This document shows positions 54,124-64,000 of a stretch of 64,000 bases of DNA, piece after piece. Both the position numbers and the translations under genes were made by a program. The first letter of the stretch is position 1. The number at the start of each line of letters is the position of its first letter. The notes below the pieces were generated by a model that was not told the origin of the DNA, searched no databases, and worked only from the letters and a program-made list of their open reading frames with translations. The stretch is from Glandiceps talaboti (taxonomy: Eukaryota > Hemichordata > Enteropneusta > Spengelidae): the NCBI RefSeq assembly GCF_964340395.1, contig NC_135550.1, forward strand, positions 7,670,101 to 7,734,100. Direction: 5' to 3'.

Positions 54124-54882
54124 TGGCACTGTACCGTGTCTTATATACAACGGAGAGTACGATGGAGGTGTTTTTTACGTACATATCTTTTGTTTAGAGA
54201 GGTAGAATTTTTTTTGGATATTAAGAGGATTCCTCTCCTTATTAAATTTGAAAGTGATAGCGTATGTATACCTGTCCGTACTTCATGGATAGCAAGTCAG
54301 CTTTCTTGTATAAAGGTGCACTAGCTAAGCTAAGTACACAACTGGGTAATTGAAATACTATAGAAATCATTACATGTCTATTTTATCTATGAGTGGTATA
54401 CGTAATTGTAGAAATTATATGATTCTTTAGGGTGCTGATAATCTGATTTTGGGACAAATTGCACCATTATGTGTACTGCTACATAAGTGTGTTTACACAC
54501 AGGTGATTCAGTATAATACTGTTCAGGATGTACACCATTTATGCATTACGAGTAAGTCATTATGGTTTCAAAAACGTTCCCGTTGCGCGCAGTTAGTGCA
54601 GAGTCTTCGATAAAATGAATTCCCCATAAATAACGGAAGACTCCTCCAAGCACAGATATAACTTCCAATGGAATTTAAAGAAATCAAAAAGGGCAAGTTT
54701 TCATATACGATATAAACTACTATTATATATGTAAAGATGTCATTAGCGGACGGGTGTATTCAAGTTTCTTGAGGAAGAGCCAAGGTAATTTTGTCACGAA
54801 GACAGTAGGCTAGGGGTTAAGCTTACTTATTTGAATATTGAATATAAATCCGACTACCTCGACAGTCTGCCTCCTAGTAACA

Positions 54883-55040
<158 letters not shown>

Positions 55041-55307
55041 ACCGGAATACGAAATCAAAACTGTTATATATAAATGTCATTTCAATCAATTTTGTCAATG
55101 ACAAATATACAACACTCTACTGATACGAAGCATGAATGTTTTAGCTGCATTTGAGAGGATTATCAGTATTGGTATTGTTACATTCACGCATACATATACG
55201 TCACTCCTCCCATGTGTAAAATCGAAAGGTGCACAGGGTATTCCTACGAGGAGGGGGTACGTGTTTGAACAAACTATTTTTGTGGTCCAGCCAGAAGTTC
55301 AAAGCTG

Positions 55308-55309
<2 letters not shown>

Positions 55310-55393
<84 letters not shown>
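55310..55393. repeat. (TA)n microsatellite
   Basis: About 42 TA units. Confidence 0.97.
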
Positions 55394-55394
<1 letters not shown>

Positions 55395-55542
55395 CTCGGT
55401 GAGTATCAATCTGCTATAAGACAGTGCTCTATACCGCAGTGGCAGAGCGTAATAGTTTTGGTAGTACTGGAACTCTTTCTTGGGTGTAACTCAAGGTTAA
55501 GTTTCACGCATATTGCGATCATCAGACACTGATGACATATAT

Positions 55543-55735
55543 AGTTCATTTTTATGTATTTTGTATCCATTGAAAGACGCGTACTAGCCGCTAACGAGTT
55601 GTTTATATTTGACTTGCGGTCAAAAATGTCTACGTGACTATATTCAACCATAGACAGTAGAGGTCTCCCCTCTACTGTCTATGATTCAACCTTTTTAGCA
55701 ACATTAATTATTTGCATGCATGAGATATTTGCATA
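55543..55735. mobile_element. Partial copy of the sequence at 63848-64000
   Basis: It shares TATGTATTTTGTATCCATTG, CTAGCCGCTAACGAGTTGTT, ATGTCTACGT and TTTGCATGCATGA with the region downstream of the piggyBac remnant, same orientation. It carries an extra 35 bp palindrome. It is probably the terminal region of a second copy of the same transposon. Confidence 0.75.
55642..55691. mobile_element. 35 bp palindromic insertion with 7-8 bp target duplication
   Basis: CATAGACAGTAGAGG and CCTCTACTGTCTATG are exact 15 bp inverted arms around TCTCC (55649-55683). ATTCAAC(C) flanks both sides. The homologous sequence near 63955 has a single uninterrupted ATTCAACC, the empty site. Confidence 0.88.
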
Positions 55736-55944
55736 TGTGATATTGCAACATTGTAGATAGATTTTGTACATGTTGTATTTAGATTAGGGCGATTTGCAAG
55801 AAAGTAACTGTAGGTGTTTCCTACGACGTTCGCACTTTAGGATGTGCAACTAGGATCCGCCCCAGGGTATAAATATATTATATAGATAGATTTTCGCCAC
55901 CTCAGTGAGTAGTCCCCATTTTTCTTTCCGAAGGCTATCATACT

Positions 55945-56095
55945 TTGCGTGCTGTGATTTCTGTTCCTACGTCGTAACAATTCGGTTTGTGTACTGAATT
56001 GCACTTGCATCTTAGTTTGCGTGCTGAGATTTTGGTCCCTACGTCGTAACAATTCAGTTTGCGTACTGAATTGCACTTGAATCTTAGTTTGCGTG
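55945..56095. repeat. About 72 bp tandem repeat with TTTGCGTGCTGA motifs
   Basis: Two to three copies contain CCTACGTCGTAACAATTC and GTACTGAATTGCACTTG. Diverged TTAGCGTGTCGAG and GGTTTGCGTGC motifs continue to 56270. It may be a transposon subterminal region. Confidence 0.75.
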
Positions 56096-56303
56096 ATAAG
56101 AATTCTATACCTGTTAGTGTTATCGTAGTACTAGTTCAGCTTGCTTTCTGAACGATGGATGCATTTTTGGGTATCGTTCGATTGTAGTGTCTCGGTTTGC
56201 GTGCCTAGACTCTACGTGACGGATACTCGATTAGCGTGTCGAGTAAATATTGACGGACACTCTATTAGCGTGTCGAGTACGTATTAGTATTAGAGAGATT
56301 AAG

Positions 56304-56399
56304 ATGTCTTCACATAGCGAGAACGTTACGCGAAACACCGAACGCGTTACGTTCTCGCTACGTGATGTACAAAAGCAACTTAACCTTCGTCGCACAATT
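56304..56399 (+). CDS. Possible first coding exon, unknown product
   Basis: An ATG opens a 32-codon frame (MSSHSENVTRNTERV...) that ends exactly at a consensus donor (GTAAGT at 56400). The internal inverted pair GCGAGAACGT/ACGTTCTCGC is part of it. No homology is recognised and no following exon was linked. It may belong to the surrounding transposons. Confidence 0.3.
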
Positions 56400-56517
56400 G
56401 TAAGTTGTAATAATGTATCTTATTGGCCAAGAAGTTTACCATCGTCCAATCATCGCCAGCTTTGCAACATCGTTTTGTTGCGACAATGTTGGTAAACATA
56501 CTATTACTAGTAAGGAC

Positions 56518-56537
56518 ATGGCGGCAGCGAGGAGAAG
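56518..56537 (+). CDS. Possible short first exon MAAARR
   Basis: ATGGCGGCAGCGAGGAGAAG followed by GTATGT has the look of an initiator exon, with ATTGGCCAA (56418) and CCAAT (56447) motifs 60-100 bp upstream. The Harbinger nuclease remnant on the same strand begins 550 bp downstream, so it could be that element's first exon. Unproven. Confidence 0.3.
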
Positions 56538-57084
56538 GTATGTTAGTTATGAACGATACATTTTGTTGTATATTTTCACAGCTGAGCTGTGTTAAATTTT
56601 TATCCTTATTAGTCCTACGATATGACTACTATGAGTAAAGCGGTCTTACCTAAAATGCAGCAAAATACATTCATTTTACGCCCTGCGTAAGATCGGTTCC
56701 GTACGCCTATAGCGATGCATGCCAATAATATCCAGTGACAACTTTTTAAATCCAAAATTATTTGTTATCTGATTTGTTTTGTATTTCGAAGCGTAATTGA
56801 CTGTATAACTGATAATTAAATTTGTTCGTGACCATAACCCAGCATTCCCAGTCGACTGTACTCACCAGACGCAGATTCACAATGCATCACATTCAAAAAG
56901 CTATCTATGTGCCTTTTTATGAGCATCTACCCAACCCTATTTCAGTACGTTGATCCATCAATGCTCTAAGAAACCATGTCACGACCCTTTTCTTTAATGG
57001 CCTCAATGTCAAACCACATTAGTCTACAATCTGATAACTCATCAAAATAGATCAAAAGCATTGTCCAACATGGTTTCTATTTTA

Positions 57085-57550
57085 TTCAATTTCAGTCCCT
57101 TAAAGCACCAAATGGTCTCATAGCCCATATGTTTTGACCAATAGAAGGGAGCCGACATGATGCATATATGTTGGCGGAAAGCCAGCTACTTCCAATGTTA
57201 GAGCAAATTCAACATAAATGGACAGATGATGTGTGTTTATGGTGACCCTGCTTATCCTCTTCGTCCCGAGTTAATGGGCCCATTCAAGGGGGCACCCTCA
57301 ACAGCAGATTTTTAACCGATCCATGTCAGATGTTCGTGTATGTGTGGAGCGGGGTTTTGGAAAGATTATATCTATCTTTGCATTTCTTGATTTTAAGAAA
57401 AACCAAAAGCTCTACCTACAACCTGTAGCAATGTATATTTTGGTGGCAACAATTCTAACAAATTGCCATACTTGTCTCTATGGAAGTGAAATTTCAACCT
57501 TTTTTGATCTACAGCCACCAGCACTTGAAACTTACCTTAGAAATGAATAA
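57085..57550 (+). pseudogene. Harbinger/PIF transposase (HARBI1-like nuclease), degraded 3' part
   Basis: Reads FQSLKAPNGLIAHMF, then a stop, PIEGSRHDAYMLAESQLLP, then YGDPAYPLRPELMGPFKGA, a further stop, and VERGFGKIISIFAFLDFKKN to a stop at 57548-57550 overlapping AATAAA. These are the hallmark blocks of the DDE_Tnp_4 nuclease, including the second Asp in GDPAYP. In-frame stops (TTTTGACC near 57134 and TTTTAACC near 57312) show it is dead. It pairs convergently with the Myb-like remnant at 58579-59740, the classic two-gene Harbinger layout. Confidence 0.85.
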
Positions 57551-58496
57551 ACATTGTTGGCTGTTATTTATGTATTAGTTGTAGTACCAACAGACTTATC
57601 AAATGTTATTATGCATATTACTGTTATTATGAATAAACATGATTGCTACTGATATTGTCTGAAATTGTTTATTTTTGTTACATAAACAAAACAAAGTAAA
57701 AACAAAGATATCATTTATTTATTGAACACTGATTTATTTTGTCACAGTTGCCGGTAAAATGTGGAACAGAATTCATCGAAAGTAATAACTTGAGCAGGGA
57801 AAACTACAGGGCACAGCAAGCATGATCTAGATATGAACATTTTCCTGTTATATTTGAATGTATAGTTTCTGATTCTCCGATCCTCTCATCCCCAAAGCAT
57901 GCACCACTGATGGCATATTCCATTCTAGGCCTGGTCTAACAACATACCAACAAACTCGTGTGGTTTTTTTTTCTTTTTTTTAAAGGATTGTCAATTCTTT
58001 TCCTTTCTTCCCTAATTAATAAATATATAAAACTCTCTATTCGTAATTTTCTTACCTGACTCTGTTTCTACCACTAGCCTTATCTATCACAAAAAAACCA
58101 TGTAAATTGGTGACAGCTTATTTATATCATGTTTATATAATAGTAGTTTATCTACAGTCAGATTTTAATGAGTCAACAACAGATGGTCAGCTGATTAGTA
58201 ATTTAAATACTAGCGGACCAACTGTTGACAACATATACAGGAACAGGGACAAGTAAGAAAAAAAAAGTTTGTGAGTATGTTGTTGGACCAGGCCCATGAC
58301 TGAATATACCATTACTGGGAGTGGGGTGGGGGAAAGGGGATTGGAGAATCAGAAAATGTACATTCAGATGACATACAGGATATTGCACATATCTAGATCA
58401 TACTCACTGTGCCCTGTGGGAAAACTGTTAAGAACACTTTTTTAAAGTTATAAAATAGACGAGAACTTTCATTTTGTTTACATTTGTAACAATGTG

Positions 58497-58498
<2 letters not shown>

Positions 58499-58555
<57 letters not shown>
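58499..58555. repeat. (TA)n microsatellite
   Basis: About 28 TA units just downstream of the minus-strand Myb-like ORF end. Confidence 0.97.
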
Positions 58556-58560
<5 letters not shown>

Positions 58561-58578
58561 TTAAAATGTAATTTAAAT

Positions 58579-59735
58579 TTAATTTCTCTTGGCAAGCTGC
58601 TCCAACATCCTCATTTGCATTTCCAGCTGCTTCTCTTGTAAAGCAAGCCGCCTCTTTTCAACTTCTAGTGCATCCTGCTTGTACTTCATATCCATCTCAT
58701 GCTTCTCTTGTAGATAAGTAAAAAGATCAGCTTTTGATGTTCTGCTGCATTTCGCCTTTTTCTCTGTTTGAGGTATCAGAAAGAAATGAAACATAGTTAG
58801 CAAATTTGTAATCATGTAAAGTGGATTGAACATGTTAAAAACCAACATTCCTGTTAAGAGCTATGGTGATTAAGAAAATATGTTGAAAAACACCCCATCT
58901 GCATTCTACACTATGATTCATGACATTATAGAATGTATTGTTTGATCAGCCTTATTCTACAGACTGGAAACCAAACTTTATTAGACTTGTTTGAGAAATT
59001 TACCACAAATCCATTTCATTTGTAAATGTAGATATTTGGCAGACTTCCAATCTTCAAAGTTGATCAAGGCTATGTATTACAATTACTGACATTGTTTTGG
59101 TTACTATTGTACCATGTGAGAAGATATACTGTTCTGCTTGTTACAAAATACTGATTCATCTCTTTGCTGGATGTCTACTCATACACTGACCATAAGTGTA
59201 ACATACATTTTCTAAATAGTGACAAAATTTGCTGGTATGTACCATGATATCTTTTGTCATTCTTGAATTTGTATGACACACGCACTTCTAAAACCACAGT
59301 GAGAGTGTAGCTCCAGAAGTCTATGTTTCATATTTCTGCAAGCAGAACAACATGAATTACTAGTATATCCATATGAATCCAAAGTAACCACAACACGGTC
59401 AAAGTTCAATGACTTTGACTGTTCACTCATAACCACTGGATAAAATCAATTTTCAATAATAACAATGTACCAAAGGTTTATGGTTTGAGTAATTTTTAAA
59501 AAGTTAAAGCGCTTTATACACCCTGGTGAATCAAAATTACCTCCTGAGTCATTTTCTGCTGTTGTCATTCTCTTCATGGCAGTCTCTCTGATGGTAATGG
59601 CTTGCTGTCGTTGTTCATATTATTTCTTGGATGCCACCATGTCATTACTTCTACATGCTGCCTGGCTTTCAACATATGACACAACTTATTGGCACAGCTG
59701 TTGCAATTCAGTGTATTGCTCTTTTGTACCAGACC

Positions 59736-59740
<5 letters not shown>
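58579..59740 (-). pseudogene. Harbinger Myb-like partner protein, C-terminal exons, degraded
   Basis: The last exon (about 58763 down to 58579) encodes KADLFTYLQEKHEMDMKYKQ and a coiled-coil tail LALQEKQLEMQMRMLEQLAK then a stop. An upstream exon at about 59540-59735 reads EQRQQAITIRETAMKRMTT and ends at a GTAATT donor, but carries in-frame stops. A charged coiled-coil tail behind a Myb/SANT domain is typical of the Harbinger DNA-binding protein. The Myb domain itself was not found. It could also be another Myb/SANT transposon protein. Confidence 0.6.
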
Positions 59741-59799
<59 letters not shown>

Positions 59800-59947
59800 T
59801 ATATATATATATGAATATGAGTCTCATGAATATAAGTGTCTCGCTGGAGAGAAAAGTGCTCGATGCAAGTACTAGTAGCAGAGTATTAGAGTATTATAGA
59901 CTTAATTCAAAAGAGGGTGTAATGAGTCGTTACTCAGATGACTAACC

Positions 59948-60032
<85 letters not shown>
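59738..60032. repeat. Two (TA)n microsatellites
   Basis: TA runs at 59738-59797 and 59949-60032 flank about 150 bp of unassigned sequence. Confidence 0.95.
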
Positions 60033-60034
<2 letters not shown>

Positions 60035-60439
60035 CCCACTTTTATAACATGGAAAACTTATTTAAAAAGTTATATTTACTTTAGCTACGAATAACCTAAA
60101 AATTGCCTAAATAGAAACAAAAAACTCCGGATCTGCCGGGGGGGGGGGACCCCTTGGCCGCCATCACCCCAGAGGCTACACATTTGTTAAACCAATAATA
60201 AGATTCACCGAAATTGGTAAAAAAAAAACTTCAAAAGCTTCTAGGGGGAGACCCCTAGGACCGGCATAAGAGGTAGACATGTCCCAGTCTCAAATCAAAG
60301 TTCTTCCCTCCACCTCTTACTGTCAAGATGCTATGAAACTTTATTTCAAAAATGTATCAACGATATGTAGTTGCTTTTTACATGTTAGAGCTGTCTTGTA
60401 AAGCTTGCAAATTATTGTCTGAAATGTTATTGATGAGAT

Positions 60440-61560
60440 AAACTGAAACTTACACCTTGCATTGAATATTGTCATCCACATAAATACCATCTACATTGCC
60501 ACCACATATCCCCACCTCATTAATTATTGCATCCTGGATTCTGTGACAAGTTTTAACCATGTTGATTTAACAACCCTACTTTTACTCAGTCTAGTTACTT
60601 TACTATGCCACTCTAATCTTCTTTCTGGAGACATCACTGACAAGTAGGATTGTATTTCACACTTTAATTGTGCCACAGATTTAGATTCTAGTTTGTTATA
60701 TTTTGCCCTTTCTTCTTTAGTAACAAAATTACAGGGACGTGTTCTCTTCTCTGAGGGAACTTAGAGGTTCATAGATACTCAGTGACAAATCTCATTCTTC
60801 TCATACCTGCCTCGCTATTAAAATCTAGCAAGCCAATGTCAAGATCCTCCCCATGAATATTGGTAATTGTTCTACCTGGATTAGGTTTAAGATATGCTTT
60901 GGACCTTAACACCACTTTGAAGTTAACAAGATCGCTTCCATATGGAGGAATATTGCGATCAAATGAATTGTCATCTCTCATTCCTAGAGCCATCAATGTG
61001 GTGTTACGGAGACATACAAGACTGTCATGGTTGTGAATGACCCTTTCCCACTTAGTATAGTCAGGAGTCCCCACTATCCATGATTTGATTGATTTATTAT
61101 ACTCTTGAAGGACAAAGTCCAAACCCTGGTGTTTACTTGGCTTTCCAGATCTAGAAACAGATTCATATTGTTCTAATACCTCCCTTAGGGCCTCTGGCCA
61201 ACACAATCTATCATACTAGTACTCATCCCATGACTCTATTTCCTGGTATTTTGGGTGACAACGTCCAAATCAAACTAGAGAAAAATAATTGTCTTCCTGT
61301 TCTGAAAAGTTTAGTATCATTGTTTCGGACCCCCTTCCTGAACAAATGAATTCCAAGGCAATGTTGCAGCATTGTTGTCCAAACAAACTATCGTTTCATC
61401 ACTACTTTCGTAAGGTGATGGAACTTCAGACTCATACATATATGGCCAAAGTAACTCTTGATAGATAGCTTCATGGAATTTACAGAAATTATCAAAACTT
61501 TGATGGTGGTCCCCACATTCCTACAGCAATTACATTTATGATGATGACTTTCGGCATCGT
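60440..61560 (-). pseudogene. Degraded coding region, unrecognised protein
   Basis: Minus strand, frames change along the way. From upstream: HKCNCCRNVG (about 61550); FCKFHEAIYQELLWPYMYES to NNAATLPWNSFVQEGG (about 61340-61480); YDRLCWPEALREVLEQYESV to MRRMRFVTEYL, stop at 60769 (open 146 codons with an AG just before it, no ATG); then EERAKYNKLESKSVAQLKCE to LSKSRVVKSTWLKLVTES (about 60560-60720); and NEVGICGGNVDGIYVDDNIQ. The frames are clearly protein-like. I recognise no family with confidence; a weak resemblance to transposon-linked DUF6589-type proteins is only a guess. Confidence 0.5.
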
Positions 61561-61758
61561 GATCAAAACTTTGTTGTGGTTATGCTCTGGTTCAGCAGAC
61601 GATAAGAAAAACAAAACTAAGCGCGCCTAGTATTAGTATAACCTATGACCCTAACTTTCTGTGACGCTGATTGGTTAAAATGAAGTCTAGAGTAGAACGT
61701 ACTACTGAATATTCATGACTAATTCCTTATATGGCGATCGGCTGGTGTTTAGAAGCGA

Positions 61759-61766
61759 TGACGTCA
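61759..61766. promoter_or_regulatory. Palindromic CRE (TGACGTCA)
   Basis: A perfect CREB/ATF site lies between the minus-strand degraded gene and the plus-strand piggyBac remnant, with ATTGG (inverse CCAAT) at about 61671. Another TGACGTCA is at 37831-37838 upstream of MUS81. Function is inferred. Confidence 0.4.
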
Positions 61767-62009
61767 TCATTTCTGGAAACTTCGTAAATATTTATATCAC
61801 GTAGTGAGTTTTTTGTTTACATTTACTTCCGCATTCGCTGTACAGCGTAACTTCACTAAATGTATTGACAATACTTTACTGTTGTCGAATTTTCCTCATT
61901 TGAAATACTTAGAATTCTAAAGCCGGTATTTTCTCTGATTTTGTCTTCATGATATAGGATATTTCCTTCATATGACGAAGTAGATGGGCGTGGTCCGACC
62001 GAACAAACA

Positions 62010-63540
62010 CTCAGATTCCGCAGGCCTTGCCGTCGCCGTACCCCAGGCGCACAGATTGGAAGAATCCATGGCAATCTTCACAGGGCTGTCGATTTTTTTC
62101 AAACTTTTTTTTACTACTGCCATCATTGAGCAGATTTGTTTTTTTTACTAATACTTATGCAAGTATGCATATTATTTCAAATTCTTCTTATGCTTTGCCC
62201 GATGGTTCCTTTGATCATGTTACATCAGATGAAATGTTTAAGTTTATTGCTTTACTTATTTATTTTGGTTTGACTTAAGAAACCTCGTCTTGATCGCTAT
62301 TTCAGCCAACAATCTCTTTACAGTGGATCATGGGCGAGGGCTTTCATTCCAAGCAGAAAGAGGATGAATGCTATGTTTTCTTTCTTGCATGTTGTCCACC
62401 CTGGAAGAGAAAATCCTGTCGACAAACTTACCTTATAGATCATATGAAGAATGCATGTCAAGATTTTTTTCAGCCTTACCATCATGTGTCAGTTGATGAG
62501 AAGATGGTCAAATCCAGAGGTCGTTTTGGCATGCGCCAATATATAAGAGATAAACCCTGTAAATGGGGGTTTAAATTGTGGGTTTTGGCCGATTCTAAGT
62601 GAAGTTATACTTGTGGGTTTGATGTTCATTTGGGAAAATGGGAAGCAGCATCAGGGAATGGGTTGGGGTTTGATGTAGTTACTAGATTTTGTCAGAGGCT
62701 CCATAACCAGGGATATCAAGTTTATTTTGATAATTTTTACACTTCCCCAACTCTTTTGAATTTTCTTTATGCCCGTGGTGTTCTTGGATGTGGAACAGTT
62801 CTTATAATGAGATGCGGGTTTCCCCGGGATTTTAAAGACAGGGAATGGGAAAGGGCTAGTAATCGGGTGCAGTGCGATATTTCAGGGAGGGGAGAGTTCT
62901 GACGCAACAATGGAAAGATAACAAGGCCATATGTGTAATGTCTACAATTCATGAAGAACACAGCCACACATACGTACGACGCCGAAGAAAAGACAAGGAC
63001 AGATTTTGTCGTGTTTTGGTTCGCCAACCAACCAACTGCCATCCAGGACTACAACAACTATATGGGAAGAGTTGATTTATCCGATCAACTTATTTTGAGA
63101 TATAATGTATTGAGAAATTTTAAAAAGTGGTGGAAGACACTCTTCTACCACTTTATTGACTTTGCCGTAGTTAATTCTTACGTCTTATTTCAAGATGTAA
63201 GAAGCAAAGATCCAGATAATCCCATGTTGAAGAGACCTAACCGTTACGGCCAATTGGAGTTCCGGGAGGAGTTGGTTCGACAGCTGTGACCTTGAGACCA
63301 ACACTCCAAATGCTGATGTCAATCAATCGACATCAGACGGAGCGCACTCATTCTCCAACACTGCCAGACCATCGTTTACAATGCTCTGAAGTTCGACGAA
63401 ATTGTGTGGTGTGTTATGGAGCTGGTAGAGGAGAAGTTAAAACTTTTCTGAAGTGCCAGGCGCATGTGACAAATATATGTGCTTAAATCGAGCGAGAAAT
63501 TGTTTTGATGAATACGTTAGAAACTCTTTTGAAACTTAAA
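62010..63540 (+). pseudogene. piggyBac transposase, multiply broken
   Basis: DDE_Tnp_1_7-type blocks appear in order but in changing frames: SDEMFKFIALLIYFGL (62220), DRYFSQQSLYSGSWARAF (62295), FQPYHHVSVDEKMVKSRGRF (first Asp, 62470), KPCKWGFKLWVLADSK (62560), YQVYFDNFYTSPTLL (second Asp, 62720), YNNYMGRVDLSDQ (third Asp, 63050), KKWWKTLFYHFIDFAVVNSY (63130), then a C-terminal zinc-finger-like RRNCVVCYG...TFLKCQ and NCFDEYV in yet another frame. Stops at 62276 and 62599 and at least four frameshifts show that it cannot encode an active enzyme. TTAA-flanked termini were not located. Confidence 0.9.
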
Positions 63541-63847
63541 AGAAAAATTGTACTTGTTGTTTAACCGTTCACATGATTTTACTTGTGCTGAACGAGGTAG
63601 TTTGGGACCCGTTTCGAAAAACTTTAGGAAGTAAGATTTTTTTTAGGAATGTAATATATAGTGTTAAGTAATTTCGTTAGAAGTATTGTATAACTTAGAT
63701 TCATCACAATTTGATGACATCAGATTTCCAGAATTTAAGAATCGTTCAATGTTGAGAATTCATTTTACGAAATGTTATGAGACAATGGTCGGAGAGAGGG
63801 TAATGTGACGATTTCACCCGTTAGAATTAAGTTACTCTAGATTATTC

Positions 63848-64000
63848 AGTTCATTTTTATGTATTTTGTATCCATTGGAAATACGCATACTAGCCGCTAA
63901 CGAGTTGTTTATAGTTTACGGTCACTGTTATGACAAAATGTCTACGTCACTATATTCAACCTTTTTAGCAACATTATTATTTGCATGCATGACATATTTG
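63848..64000. mobile_element. Sequence repeated from 55543-55735, probable piggyBac 3' region
   Basis: It lies 300 bp after the transposase remnant and runs off the window. It matches the earlier copy block by block but has a single ATTCAACC where the earlier copy holds the 35 bp insertion. Confidence 0.7.

Noticed and set aside
54136-54324. 62-codon ORF in the intergenic region
   Set aside because: No recognisable domain, no splice context, composition like surrounding non-coding DNA.
56317-56360. Palindrome GCGAGAACGT/ACGTTCTCGC considered as a bacterial-type operator or attachment site
   Set aside because: The context is eukaryotic and the motif lies inside a possible exon; no partner site was seen.
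58203-58388. 61-codon minus-strand ORF downstream of the Myb-like remnant
   Set aside because: It lies beyond the stop codon of the Myb-like ORF, is low in conserved motifs and has no donor or acceptor linking it.

Overview
This 64 kb window is AT-rich animal nuclear DNA. It has long introns, GT-AG splice sites, many microsatellites and a dense crop of small inverted-repeat elements. Three deeply conserved bilaterian genes can be read exon by exon: LYST, STIP1 and MUS81. Their proteins stay close to vertebrate orthologues. Together with the Harbinger, piggyBac, LINE and Penelope-type repeat remnants this suggests an invertebrate bilaterian such as a non-vertebrate deuterostome or a lophotrochozoan. 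The species cannot be fixed from the sequence alone.

Layout. Positions 1-19093 (+) hold the last 26 recognisable exons of LYST (about 1,330 codons), covering the pre-BEACH region, PH-like domain, BEACH domain and WD40 repeats. The 5' end lies outside the window. Positions 19094-24369 are the LYST 3' UTR plus a convergent intergenic region with minisatellites and nested repeats. Positions 24370-36759 (-) hold complete STIP1/HOP in 13 coding exons (557 aa). Positions 36760-39070 are the divergent STIP1/MUS81 intergenic region, with a heat-shock element at the STIP1 start, a MULE-like foldback element with a 9 bp target duplication, and a long hairpin. Positions 39071-51663 (+) hold complete MUS81 in 18 coding exons (about 745 aa) with an intact GD...ERK...D nuclease motif. 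Positions 51664-55400 are gene-poor and microsatellite-rich. Positions 55400-64000 are a transposon graveyard: a Harbinger nuclease remnant (+), a Harbinger Myb-partner-like remnant (-), an unrecognised degraded coding region (-) and a multiply broken piggyBac transposase (+).

The three host genes act in different processes: lysosome-related organelle traffic, HSP70/HSP90 co-chaperoning, and Holliday-junction or fork cleavage. STIP1 and MUS81 start divergently about 2.3 kb apart; LYST and STIP1 converge. The most interesting non-genic signals are a minisatellite that has multiplied a MUS81 5' splice site, a 57 bp copy of a MUS81 exon segment, recurrent CTCF-like motifs, foldback elements abutting LYST splice acceptors, a 35 bp palindromic insertion whose empty site is also in the window, and a hammerhead-like motif. 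No complete undescribed gene system could be demonstrated.
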